Assembly: GCA_044432645.1 (NCBI GenBank)
Contig: JAWXUM010000016.1
Location: 1-55,550 of the forward strand
Length of the DNA: 55,550 nt
Direction: 5' to 3'
Source of the DNA: SIG603 sp044432645
GTDB lineage: Bacteria; Bacillota; Clostridia; Oscillospirales; Acutalibacteraceae
The position numbers were made by a program, and so were the translations under genes. Below are positions 42,906 to 50,911 of this stretch, one piece after another (within the stretch, counting starts at the first letter, position 1; the number at the start of each line of letters is the position of its first letter). The notes under the pieces are model-generated. The model was not told the DNA's origin. It did not search any database and worked only from the letters and a program-made list of their open reading frames with translations.

Positions 42906-43190
42906 TTAAAACTCATAGTCAACACTAACGCTGTTTTCGATAATTGAATGAACAAACGGTTTAATTTTTTCTGCGTGATAAGGGTGAGCTTTGTAAGCTT
43001 CTAAATCTGCTAAACTTTCTACTGTAATGTCTAAAATAACATCAAAAGACCTTTCAGATTTTAAAAAGTCTTGGTGTGCGTTAACGTCTTTTAAAACTGC
43101 GATTTCACCTTTCATTGAGTTAAAATTTTCTACCATTTTTTGAATGTTTGCCTTGTCTTTTACTTTGTACATAACTAAATGTCTAACCAT
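42906..43190 (-). CDS. Dabb (stress-responsive A/B barrel) domain protein
   Basis: A 94-residue protein with the Dabb pattern: MVRHLVMYKVKD at the start, DFLKSERSFDVILDIT in the middle and YKAHPYHAEKIKPFV near the end. Such proteins are small dimeric alpha/beta barrels, mostly of unknown role. AAAGGAGA precedes ATG 43190. It lies 11 bases after the RNA methyltransferase and just before the NUDIX gene. Confidence 0.9.
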   Translation of the reverse strand: MVRHLVMYKVKDKANIQKMVENFNSMKGEIAVLKDVNAHQDFLKSERSFDVILDITVESLADLEAYKAHPYHAEKIKPFVHSIIENSVSVDYEF

Positions 43191-43201
43191 AATAATCTCC
43201 T

Positions 43202-43924
43202 TTATATGCCGTTAACGCTTGAAAAAACAAAGCTTCCAAGTGCTACGGAAATTGCTAAATTTAACGAATCTACATCTTTTGTTTGGGGAATAAATATAGT
43301 TTCGTATTTTTCGAAATCTTTAGGCAATCCTTTTGCCTCGTTGCCAAAAACTAATGAATAACAGTCGCTTTTTGGGCAATTGTCAAGCCTTAAATCGTTG
43401 CTACCAGTTAACATAAATGGGTAAATATCCCTTTTTTTACTGCAAGATAGCAAATAATCTTCAAAACTTTCAAACATAGCTATGTTCATTTTGAAAATGG
43501 CCCCCATAGAGGAGCGAACAACTTTTGGGTCAAAAACATCAGCACAAGGTGAGATAATTGCCAAGTTTTTAATGCCAAAGCCAAGCATGCTTCGTATAAT
43601 TGTGCCAAGGTTACCCATGTCGCTTGGATTTTGCAAAACTACATGTGCTTTTTTGTCAAAGTCCAAATTACCATTGAATTTTTTGAAAACAGCAGCTGCA
43701 TAACATTTTTCTTTTGTGCTAATTTTGTTAAGTTGTTTTTCACCTATTATAATAGGAATATTCTTTTCTTTGCATAAAGTTTCAAGCTTTTCTAAATCGT
43801 TAAAGCTTTCGCTTGCGTGAACTTCTAACACGGTTTCTGGCAGGGTGTTTATAAGTTCAAAACTAGGGAAAGGCCCTAAAGCGTAGGAAAACTCAAAGTC
43901 TTTTTTGTATTTTTTAAGTTGCAT
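43202..43924 (-). CDS. TrmH/SpoU-family RNA 2'-O-methyltransferase
   Basis: The 240-residue protein has the SPOUT motifs NPSDMGNLGTIIRS (motif 1), LVFGNEAKGLP (motif 2) and SLNLAISVALGSF (motif 3), after a substrate-binding N-terminal part. It would methylate a ribose in rRNA or tRNA; the exact site is unknown. The frame is open to 43990, but a promoter (43962-43990) covers the earlier starts, so ATG 43924 is used, with a weak AGAAAAGTG upstream. Confidence 0.88.
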   Translation of the reverse strand: MQLKKYKKDFEFSYALGPFPSFELINTLPETVLEVHASESFNDLEKLETLCKEKNIPIIIGEKQLNKISTKEKCYAAAVFKKFNGNLDFDKKAHVVLQNPSDMGNLGTIIRSMLGFGIKNLAIISPCADVFDPKVVRSSMGAIFKMNIAMFESFEDYLLSCSKKRDIYPFMLTGSNDLRLDNCPKSDCYSLVFGNEAKGLPKDFEKYETIFIPQTKDVDSLNLAISVALGSFVFSSVNGI

Positions 43925-43961
43925 AAAGTCACACTTTTCTAAAATAATTACTTTAAAAAAC

Positions 43962-43990
43962 ATTATACTATTTTTATTAGAAATTTTCAA
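43962..43990 (-). promoter_or_regulatory. Promoter of the trmH-like operon
   Basis: On the minus strand TTGAAA (43985-43990) and TATAAT (43962-43967) are 17 bases apart. Confidence 0.75.
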
Positions 43991-43993
43991 TAG

Positions 43994-44022
43994 TTGACTT
44001 ATATATATCTTAGTGTTAAAAT
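43994..44022 (+). promoter_or_regulatory. Promoter of the SGNH hydrolase gene
   Basis: TTGACT (43994-43999) and TAAAAT (44017-44022) are 17 bases apart. Its -35 box lies three bases from that of the divergent promoter. Confidence 0.75.
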
Positions 44023-44057
44023 TGAAACACTATAAAAGTTAATGAAGAGGTAGAAAA

Positions 44058-44690
44058 ATGAACACATTTTTTAAAAAAGGACAAACAGTTTTGTTCCAAG
44101 GCGACAGCATAACTGACTGTGGTAGAGATAAAGAAGACGTATATAATTTAGGAAACGGCTACCCAAATAAAGTTACAAGTATGTATAAAACTTTGTTTGG
44201 CAGTGATGTTACCTTTATCAATAAAGGAATTTCAGGCAATAGGGTTAAAGACATTCTTGCAAGATATGATGAGGACATTAAAAATATTAAACCAGATTTT
44301 ATTTCAATTTTAATAGGCATAAACGATGTTTGGAGAAGGTACGACGCAAATGATGCTACTTCTTTAGAAGATTTTGAAAATTCATACGACACATTGCTTG
44401 AAAAAATTGTAAGTGATTTTCCTAATATCAAAATTATGATTATAGAGCCTTTTTTACTTCACGCTACAGAAGAAAAAGAGTCTTGGCACGAAGATTTAGA
44501 CCCTAAAATTCAAGCAGTAAGAAAACTTGCTATGAAATATGCTGACTACTTCTTGCCACTTGATGGAATTATGGCAAAAAGTGCTTGCGAGTACGGCCCT
44601 GATGCTTTGTCAGCAGATGGAGTTCATCCGTCAGATTTAGGTCACGCTGTAATCACAGAGGAATATTTAAAGTTGCTTGGAATAATTTAA
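44058..44690 (+). CDS. SGNH/GDSL hydrolase
   Basis: A 210-residue esterase or deacetylase of the SGNH fold with all four blocks: LFQGDSITDCGR (Ser), GISGNRVKD (Gly), LIGINDVWR (Asn) and DGVHPSDLGH (Asp-His). There is no signal peptide, so it acts in the cytoplasm; sugar acetyl esters are likely substrates. AGAGG precedes ATG 44058. Monocistronic with its own promoter and terminator. Confidence 0.93.
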   Translation: MNTFFKKGQTVLFQGDSITDCGRDKEDVYNLGNGYPNKVTSMYKTLFGSDVTFINKGISGNRVKDILARYDEDIKNIKPDFISILIGINDVWRRYDANDATSLEDFENSYDTLLEKIVSDFPNIKIMIIEPFLLHATEEKESWHEDLDPKIQAVRKLAMKYADYFLPLDGIMAKSACEYGPDALSADGVHPSDLGHAVITEEYLKLLGII

Positions 44691-44696
44691 TACGAT

Positions 44697-44737
44697 AAAT
44701 TAACCTGATGTTTTATGAATGTCAGGTTAATTTTTTG
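44697..44737 (+). terminator. Intrinsic terminator
   Basis: AAATTAACCTGA (44697-44708) pairs with TCAGGTTAATTT (44722-44733), with a 13-base loop and a T run. Confidence 0.88.
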
Positions 44738-44765
44738 TGAAAATGAAAACAAATTTATATAAAGG

Positions 44766-44794
44766 TTGACCTAAGCCGTTTTTAATAGTAAAAT
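44766..44794 (+). promoter_or_regulatory. Promoter of the lipoprotein gene
   Basis: TTGACC (44766-44771) and TAAAAT (44789-44794) are 17 bases apart. Confidence 0.7.
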
Positions 44795-44823
44795 AAAAGA
44801 AGTAATATTTTAGGAGAAAACAT

Positions 44824-45939
44824 ATGAAATTGAAAAAAATTATTATATTAATAGCTATTATGACATTAACTTTAAGTTTTAGCGCTTGTTCACAGAAAGT
44901 TAGTTTAGAAGATATAGAAACTAGCATAACTGTGCAAGATTACCCAGTAACTGTAAATGACGTTACTATTTCTTCAAGACCAACGGCTGTTGCGGTGCTT
45001 TCGCCAAATGTTGCTGACATAATTTTGGCTTTAGGTTACGAGGACTGTTTGGTTTTAGCGACAGAAGATTGCACTCAAAGTGATTTGATAGATTTAGAAA
45101 AAGTAGAGATTGACAATTACCAAGCTTTTGTAGATGCGGGTGTAACTTTGGTAGTCACCGACGAAATTGACAGCGTAGCGAAAGCTTTTTTTGAAGAAAA
45201 TAATATAACTGTTTTTGTTTTAGAAAGCGCAACAAGTCGAAGTGATTTTGAAAGAATGTATAGCGACTTAGGCTCTGTTTTAAGAGGCTCCACAACAGGT
45301 TATGAAAACGGAGTTACTAAAGCTAAAAGTGTTTACACAACTTTGGACGACATTTCAAGGTTAATTCCAACAACTGATTCTGTACTTACAGCTGTGATTT
45401 TGATTGACTTAGAAAATTCTACTGTTACTGGCGACATGACTGGTGACGATGTAATTGCAAGTGCTGGCGCGACTAATTCTTTTAAAGGAAACAGCGACGG
45501 CTATTATGATTTAGAGGACCTTTTAGTGGCAAACCCAGACTATATTTTCTGCTTGGAGGGTTTAGCAGAAGAAATTTTGACAAACTCTGATTATTCAAGT
45601 ATAAAAGCAGTTCAAAACGGAGATGTTTATGAGTTGAGTGAATCACAAATTTTGTGGAACGGTAGAAGTTTAATAACAGGCGCAACTTACATGGCAGGTG
45701 TTATGTATCCGTCTTTGCTTGGAATAGAAGAAGAGATTATCGAAGAAGAAGTTATAGAAGAAGTTATAGAGGAAGAGGTTATCGAAGAAGAGGTTATCGA
45801 AGAAGAGGTTATAGAGGAAGAAGTTATAGAAGAAGAAGTTATAGAAGAAGTTATAGAGGAAGAGGTTATAGAGGAAGAAGTTTTAGAAGAAAGTCTAGAT
45901 GAAGAAATCGAAGAAACTGAAATAGAAGCAGAAGAATAA
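44824..45939 (+). CDS. ABC-type substrate-binding lipoprotein with acidic repeat tail
   Basis: The 371-residue protein has a lipoprotein signal (MKLKKIIILIAIMTLTLSFS, Cys at 22) and a BtuF/FepB-like helical-backbone binding domain to about residue 298 (SPNVADIILALGYED, DLEDLLVANPDYIFCL). Such proteins bind siderophore, cobalamin or metal. The last 70 residues are a Glu/Val/Ile repeat (VIEEE units). No permease or ATPase gene is adjacent, so it is an orphan. AGGAG precedes ATG 44824. Confidence 0.85.
   Translation: MKLKKIIILIAIMTLTLSFSACSQKVSLEDIETSITVQDYPVTVNDVTISSRPTAVAVLSPNVADIILALGYEDCLVLATEDCTQSDLIDLEKVEIDNYQAFVDAGVTLVVTDEIDSVAKAFFEENNITVFVLESATSRSDFERMYSDLGSVLRGSTTGYENGVTKAKSVYTTLDDISRLIPTTDSVLTAVILIDLENSTVTGDMTGDDVIASAGATNSFKGNSDGYYDLEDLLVANPDYIFCLEGLAEEILTNSDYSSIKAVQNGDVYELSESQILWNGRSLITGATYMAGVMYPSLLGIEEEIIEEEVIEEVIEEEVIEEEVIEEEVIEEEVIEEEVIEEVIEEEVIEEEVLEESLDEEIEETEIEAEE
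45721..45936 (+). repeat. Tandem GAAGAAGTTATA-type coding repeat
   Basis: Short units of GAAGAAGAAGTTATA with variants encode EEEVI runs of 4 or 5 residues. The repetition makes slippage or recombination length changes likely; all units keep the frame here. Confidence 0.85.
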
Positions 45940-45972
45940 ACACCGTAGAGAACAAAAGTTAAAGGGGAAAAA

Positions 45973-47331
45973 ATGGTAAAATCTTCAAAATACGAAATAG
46001 ACATGTGTACAGGGCCATTAATGCCCAAAATGATAAAGTTTGCAATTCCTTTAATGCTTGCAAACACTTTGCAACTTCTATACAATGCGGCAGATGTTAT
46101 AGTAGTAGGCAACTTTGCAGGGACACAGTCTTTGTCGGCTGTTGGTTCGACAGGTACAATGATAAATTTAGTTATTTGTCTATTTAGTGGTATGTCGGTT
46201 GGTACATCGGTTGTAATGTCGCAAAATTATGGCTCTAAAAATTACGAAGGCATGCAAAAAACTGTTCATACTTCTATAATGTTAGCCATTATTGGTGGTG
46301 TTTTGATGGGCGCCATAGGCTATATTTTAACCCCAACTTTGTTAGAGCTTATGAATTCACCTGAAGATGTTATTGGAAAAGCTACAACTTATATGAGAAT
46401 TTACTTTTTAGGTATGCCTTTTAACATGGTTTACATGTTCGGCTCTGCTATATTAAGGGCAGTAGGCGACACAAAACGACCACTTTACTTTTTAAGTATT
46501 GCCGGACTTTTCAACGTAGGACTTAACTTGATTTTTGTTATTGTGTTTCATATGGATGTAGCTGGAGTTGCGATTGCTACAATTACAGCACAGGCTATAT
46601 CAATGGTTTTTGTTGTTAGATGTTTGATAAAAAGTGAAGGACCTTTAAACTTTAATTATAAAAAACTTAAGATACATAATGTAGAGTTTGTTCAAATACT
46701 TAAAATCGGTCTTCCAGCTGGTGTTCAAGGTGCAATGTTCTCTGTTTCTAATGTAATAATTCAGTCTACAATTAACACATTTGGTTCTGTAGTTATGGCA
46801 GCTTGTGCAGCTTCTAGCAGTATAGAAGGCTTTATTTTTACTTCTATGAACGCAATTAGCCAAGCAAATGTTAACTTTGCAAGCCAAAATTTAGGCGCAA
46901 AAAAATACAAACGCATGAGAAGATGTTTATGGACTTGTTTAGGTCTTGTTGTTATCGTTTTAGCTTGTATTTCTGGTATAATTTTTCTGTTTAGCGAACA
47001 ATTAGTTTCACTTTATAATAGCGACCCAGAGGTTATAGCAATTGGTGTATATAAACTTAAATTTATGGCAGTATCTTATCTTGTTTGTGCATTTATGGAC
47101 GTAACGGTTTCCCACTTAAGAGGTATTGGAAAATCACTTATCCCTATGATTACATCGATTGTCGGCGTATGCGGATTAAGAATTTTCTGGATTTACGTTA
47201 TTTTCCCAATAAACCCAGTTATTGAGTCAGTTTACTGGTCATATCCTATATCATGGTTTATAACAGCTGCAACTCTTCTTATAGGCTGTGCTATTGTAAG
47301 TAGGAAATTCCCAAAAGAAGATTTGCAGTGA
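45973..47331 (+). CDS. MATE family efflux transporter
   Basis: A 452-residue polytopic membrane protein of about 12 segments in two similar halves, with the family features MIKFAIPLMLANTLQLLYNA near the start, GSAILRAVGDTKRPL, and the second-half LKIGLPAGVQGAM and ISQANVNFASQNLGA. It would expel cationic compounds using Na+ or H+; substrate unknown. AGGGG precedes ATG 45973. It begins 33 bases after the lipoprotein gene without a terminator, so may share its transcript. Confidence 0.93.
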   Translation: MVKSSKYEIDMCTGPLMPKMIKFAIPLMLANTLQLLYNAADVIVVGNFAGTQSLSAVGSTGTMINLVICLFSGMSVGTSVVMSQNYGSKNYEGMQKTVHTSIMLAIIGGVLMGAIGYILTPTLLELMNSPEDVIGKATTYMRIYFLGMPFNMVYMFGSAILRAVGDTKRPLYFLSIAGLFNVGLNLIFVIVFHMDVAGVAIATITAQAISMVFVVRCLIKSEGPLNFNYKKLKIHNVEFVQILKIGLPAGVQGAMFSVSNVIIQSTINTFGSVVMAACAASSSIEGFIFTSMNAISQANVNFASQNLGAKKYKRMRRCLWTCLGLVVIVLACISGIIFLFSEQLVSLYNSDPEVIAIGVYKLKFMAVSYLVCAFMDVTVSHLRGIGKSLIPMITSIVGVCGLRIFWIYVIFPINPVIESVYWSYPISWFITAATLLIGCAIVSRKFPKEDLQ

Positions 47332-47362
47332 AAAATTTGAGTGGTATTAATTTGTTATTGGC

Positions 47363-47390
47363 TTGATTTTATTTGTATATAGTTTAAAAT
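47363..47390 (+). promoter_or_regulatory. Promoter of xylB
   Basis: TTGATT (47363-47368) and TAAAAT (47385-47390) are 16 bases apart. Confidence 0.6.
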
Positions 47391-47416
47391 TTAAATAAAA
47401 AATTAGAGGTGTAGGT

Positions 47417-48931
47417 ATGAAATATTTAATAGGTATTGACCTTGGAACAAGTGGAACAAAAACAGTGTTATTTGATGAAAAGGCAAATGTGGTAAACAGT
47501 GCGACTATAGAATATCCACTTTATCAAGAAAAAAATGGTTGGGCAGAGCAAGACCCTACTGACTGGTGGAACGCTGCTAGGGATACACTTAAAATGGTAA
47601 CAAATGGTATTGACGCTAGCGAAATTGCTGGTATTGGTATTTCTGGTCAAATGCATGGACTTGTTATGCTTGATGAAAAAGGTGAAGTTTTAAGAAAATC
47701 TATTATTTGGTGCGACCAAAGAACTGCTAAAGAGTGCGATGAAATCACTCAAAAAGTTGGCAAAGAAAGACTTATTGAAATAACAGCTAACCCAGCTTTA
47801 ACAGGTTTTACAGCATCTAAAATTTTGTGGGTACGTAATAATGAGCCTGAAGTTTACGCTAAATGTGCACATATTTTACTACCAAAAGACTATGTAAGAT
47901 ACATGCTTACAGGTCAGTTTGCAACAGAGGTTTCAGATGCTTCTGGTATGCAACTTTTAGACATAGAAAACAGATGTTGGAGCGAAGAGGTTTGTCAAAA
48001 ACTTGACATTGACATGAATATGCTTGCAAAAGTTTATGAATCTCCAGAAGTTACAGGCTATGTAACAGAAGATGTAGCTAAACTTACAGGCTTAGTAAAA
48101 GGAACAATTGTAGTTGGTGGTGCTGGTGACAACGCAGCAGCTGCTGTTGGTACTGCTGTTGTTGAAGACGGCAAAGCTTTTACAACTATCGGAACTTCTG
48201 GTGTTGTATTTGCTCATACTTCAAAAATGAGCATTGACCCTAAAGGCAGAGTGCATACTTTCTGCCATGCAGTTCCTGGTCAGTGGCATGTTATGGGTGT
48301 TACTCAAGGTGCGGGACTTTCTTTAAAATGGTTTAGGGATAATTTCTGTGTTTCAGAGATGGAAACTGCAAAAGGAATGGGCGTTGACCCTTACTACTTA
48401 ATGGACAAACAAGCAGAGAAAATTGAAATTGGTGCTGATAATTTAGTTTATCTACCATATTTAATGGGCGAAAGAACTCCCCACCTAGACCCTGACTGTC
48501 GTGGTGTTTTCTTTGGACTTTCTGCTATTCATACAAAACAACATATGTTAAGAGCTGTTATGGAGGGTGTAAGCTACTCACTTATGGACTGCCTAAACAT
48601 ATTAAAAGACATGGGCGCTGACATTAGCGAAATGCTTGCTTGTGGAGGTGGTGGGTCTTCACCACTTTGGCGACAAATGCTTGCTGACATTTACGCTTGC
48701 CCAGTTAAAACAGTTGTTTCAAAAGAAGGCCCTGCTTTAGGTGTTGCTATTTTGGCGGCTGTTGGCGCAGGTTTATATGCCGATGTTCCAACTGCTTGTA
48801 AAGAGCTTGTTAAAACCAACCCAGAGCAAATGCCAATTGACGAAAACATTCCTAAATATGAAAGAATGTACGATATTTACACAAAAATATATCCAGCTTT
48901 AAAAGACAGCTATAAATTGTTAGCTGAATAA
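47417..48931 (+). CDS. xylB: Xylulokinase
   Basis: XylB phosphorylates D-xylulose to feed the pentose phosphate pathway. The 504-residue FGGY kinase has the phosphate loop GIDLGTSGTKT, GISGQMHGLV with IIWCDQRT, the conserved GAGDNAAAAVGTA and TIGTSGVVF, and the C-terminal ACGGGGSSPLWRQML. AGAGGTG precedes the ATG. No xylA is next to it; a sulfatase gene follows after a 200-base repeat-bearing gap. Confidence 0.93.
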   Translation: MKYLIGIDLGTSGTKTVLFDEKANVVNSATIEYPLYQEKNGWAEQDPTDWWNAARDTLKMVTNGIDASEIAGIGISGQMHGLVMLDEKGEVLRKSIIWCDQRTAKECDEITQKVGKERLIEITANPALTGFTASKILWVRNNEPEVYAKCAHILLPKDYVRYMLTGQFATEVSDASGMQLLDIENRCWSEEVCQKLDIDMNMLAKVYESPEVTGYVTEDVAKLTGLVKGTIVVGGAGDNAAAAVGTAVVEDGKAFTTIGTSGVVFAHTSKMSIDPKGRVHTFCHAVPGQWHVMGVTQGAGLSLKWFRDNFCVSEMETAKGMGVDPYYLMDKQAEKIEIGADNLVYLPYLMGERTPHLDPDCRGVFFGLSAIHTKQHMLRAVMEGVSYSLMDCLNILKDMGADISEMLACGGGGSSPLWRQMLADIYACPVKTVVSKEGPALGVAILAAVGAGLYADVPTACKELVKTNPEQMPIDENIPKYERMYDIYTKIYPALKDSYKLLAE

Positions 48932-48988
48932 TTGCATAAATAAATCACAGGGACGGACACTGTGTTAATACTAAAACTTTACAAAACG

Positions 48989-49038
48989 TTAAACTCTGTA
49001 GTGTAGGGCTTCCATGCTCTACAAAGTGTTATATGTAA
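48989..49038 (+). repeat. Second repeat family, copy in the xylB-sulfatase gap
   Basis: AAACTCTGTAGTGTAGGG, TTCCATGCTCTAC, then AAGTGTTATATGTAA. Related copies lie at about 10619-10650, 27869-27906, 42349-42381 and 55077-55128. A GGAGGGG/CCCCTCC palindrome follows at about 49044-49065. Confidence 0.65.
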
Positions 49039-49131
49039 CTTTTAGGAGGGGGTGGAACCCCTCCACTACCATATCGATATGCAAATTTTCAACCAACACA
49101 CTGTACGGGTAAACTAAAAAAGGAGAACAAA

Positions 49132-50634
49132 ATGAAAAGACCTAATATTTTATTTATGATGAGCGATGACCATTCAGCTAATGCAATAAGCTGTTATGGC
49201 TCAATTTTAGCAGAAGTTTTCCAAACTCCTAACATGGACAGAATTGCAAACGAGGGAGTAAGGCTTGACAAATTCTTTGCGACAAACTCAATTTGCACAC
49301 CAGCAAGAGCGACAATTATGACAGGTCAATATGGCCAAGTTAACGGGGTACGCTGTCTTTCAGACTTTTGGGATGCAGGCATAGAGCTTAACTTAGCTAA
49401 AATTTTACAAAAATCTGGCTATGAAACATCTTTATTTGGTAAATGGCATTTAGGCTGTAAACCAGAGGGTTTTGACGAGTTTAAATATCTTGAGGGTAAA
49501 GGTAGTGGTCTTGATGTTCACGCTGGGCAACAAGGTGTTTACCAAAATCCAACATTTGCTGAAAAAGGCAAAGACGATATTGTTGCTTATGAGGGCTACG
49601 TAACAGATATTATCACCGATATGGTTGTAGATTATTTGCAAAACCGTGACGAAGACAAACCTTTCTTTATGATGTGCCATCACAAGGCTCCTCATGATTT
49701 TTGGGAATATCCAGAGCGTCACGAGCATTTATTTGACGGTGTTGATATTCCTCTTACTAACAATTTATTTGAAGACAGAAGCCACCGTGACCCATCTACT
49801 AGAGATTACGGAAGTTCTGTTACTCCAAGAAATCCAATTCGTAGCCTTTATGTTGATTTCTGCAAAGAAGACTATGTAACAGGCCCTTTGAAAGACACAC
49901 AGGACATGAATTTTGAGGGTAAAGGCATTTCTGCTTATCAAAAATACTTAAAAGACTACTTAAGAACAGTTAAAGGTATAGACGATTCTGTTGGTATTAT
50001 TTTAGGCGAGCTTGAAAAGCAAGGTGTTTTAGAAGACACAATCGTTATTTATACTTCTGACCAAGGTATGTTCTTAGGCGAACATGACTACCAAGATAAA
50101 CGTTGGAGTTTTGAAGAAAGCTTGCGTGCGCCGTTTATGATTAGATACCCAAAACTTTTAAAACAAGGCACTGTAGAGAAAAAATTAATGGCAAATATTG
50201 ATATAGCTCCAACACTTTTAGACTTTGCTGGTGTTGAAATTCCTCAAGAAATGCAAGGCGAAAGCTGTGTAAACATGCTACAAAATAAAGACGGATTTGT
50301 GCGTGACAGCATTTATTTTAGATATTGGATGCACCGTGCAAACTTCCACGATAATCCATCGCATTACGGAATTCGTACAAACGAATATAAACTTACATTC
50401 TATTATGGCTTGCCACTTGATGTGCCTGACACATTGCCAGAAACTTCACCTGCTGGTTGGGAATTTTACGACCTTGTAAACGACCCTTACGAAAACTTTA
50501 ATGTTTACAGCGACCCTAAATATGCCGACATTATAGCAGAGCTTAAAATTAAGCTTGATGAAGAGAAAAAACGCTATAACGACGAAGACGAAAAATATCC
50601 AGAAATTTTAGCTTTAAGAGAGCAGTGCAAATAA
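49132..50634 (+). CDS. Sulfatase (formylglycine-dependent), second gene
   Basis: The 500-residue protein has FMMSDDHSANAISCYG (metal ligands), the modification motif CTPARATIMTGQ (C-x-P-x-R), LFGKWHLG, and YTSDQGMFLGEHD. It is only distantly similar to the sulfatase at 14322, so it probably has another substrate. No signal peptide is seen. AAGGAGA precedes ATG 49132. Its closeness to xylB suggests a role in plant or host glycan breakdown, but this is weak. Confidence 0.92.
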   Translation: MKRPNILFMMSDDHSANAISCYGSILAEVFQTPNMDRIANEGVRLDKFFATNSICTPARATIMTGQYGQVNGVRCLSDFWDAGIELNLAKILQKSGYETSLFGKWHLGCKPEGFDEFKYLEGKGSGLDVHAGQQGVYQNPTFAEKGKDDIVAYEGYVTDIITDMVVDYLQNRDEDKPFFMMCHHKAPHDFWEYPERHEHLFDGVDIPLTNNLFEDRSHRDPSTRDYGSSVTPRNPIRSLYVDFCKEDYVTGPLKDTQDMNFEGKGISAYQKYLKDYLRTVKGIDDSVGIILGELEKQGVLEDTIVIYTSDQGMFLGEHDYQDKRWSFEESLRAPFMIRYPKLLKQGTVEKKLMANIDIAPTLLDFAGVEIPQEMQGESCVNMLQNKDGFVRDSIYFRYWMHRANFHDNPSHYGIRTNEYKLTFYYGLPLDVPDTLPETSPAGWEFYDLVNDPYENFNVYSDPKYADIIAELKIKLDEEKKRYNDEDEKYPEILALREQCK

Positions 50635-50647
50635 AATTAAACAGGTA

Positions 50648-50668
50648 ACGGAACGACGAGGGCGTCGT
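50648..50668. repeat. GGAACGACG palindrome
   Basis: GGAACGACG and CGTCGTTCC form a hairpin. The same arms occur at about 5767-5793 and 55137-55157, and in part in the terminator at 14270. Confidence 0.6.
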
Positions 50669-50713
50669 TCCATACAAAAAATAAAAGAAATTTATACAAA
50701 TAGCGAAAAAATC

Positions 50714-50747
50714 ATGGATAGCCACATAAGGTTGTCCATACTTTTTT
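50714..50747 (+). terminator. Probable terminator of the sulfatase gene
   Basis: ATGGATAGCC (50714-50723) pairs with GGTTGTCCAT (50730-50739), with two G-U pairs in RNA, followed by C and six T. Confidence 0.7.
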
Positions 50748-50784
50748 CGGTTTTTTGCATAAGATTTAATCACTCTTACAAAGG

Positions 50785-50813
50785 TTGACATTTTGCGTTA
50801 ATTGTGATATTAT
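50785..50813 (+). promoter_or_regulatory. Promoter of ftsEX
   Basis: TTGACA (50785-50790) and TATTAT (50808-50813) are 17 bases apart. Confidence 0.8.
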
Positions 50814-50911
50814 TACAAAAAAGTAACAATTGTAAATTTAGTGTAATATGACACTGGTATGAATACAGAAAGGCAAAAGTTGTGTTAAAACAAACACGAC
50901 AAGGTGAAAAC

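Noticed and set aside
43925..43990. Longer start for the TrmH-like gene
   Set aside because: A 17-base-spaced promoter occupies 43962-43990, so those codons would not be transcribed.
21487..44823. Identical leader AATATTTTAGGAGAAAACA before the exchanger (21487) and the lipoprotein (44804)
   Set aside because: The shared part is a strong ribosome binding site in AT-rich DNA; similarity ends at once on both sides, so common regulation is not supported.
45721..45936. Regular repeats considered as a CRISPR array
   Set aside because: Units are only about 12-18 bases, lack spacers and are in frame inside a coding region.
45687..46112. Open frame on the minus strand coding Ser/Ile/Thr repeats (SSSITSS units)
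   Set aside because: It is the antisense reading of the VIEEE repeat and the start of the MATE gene; it has no ribosome binding site and overlaps two well-supported genes.
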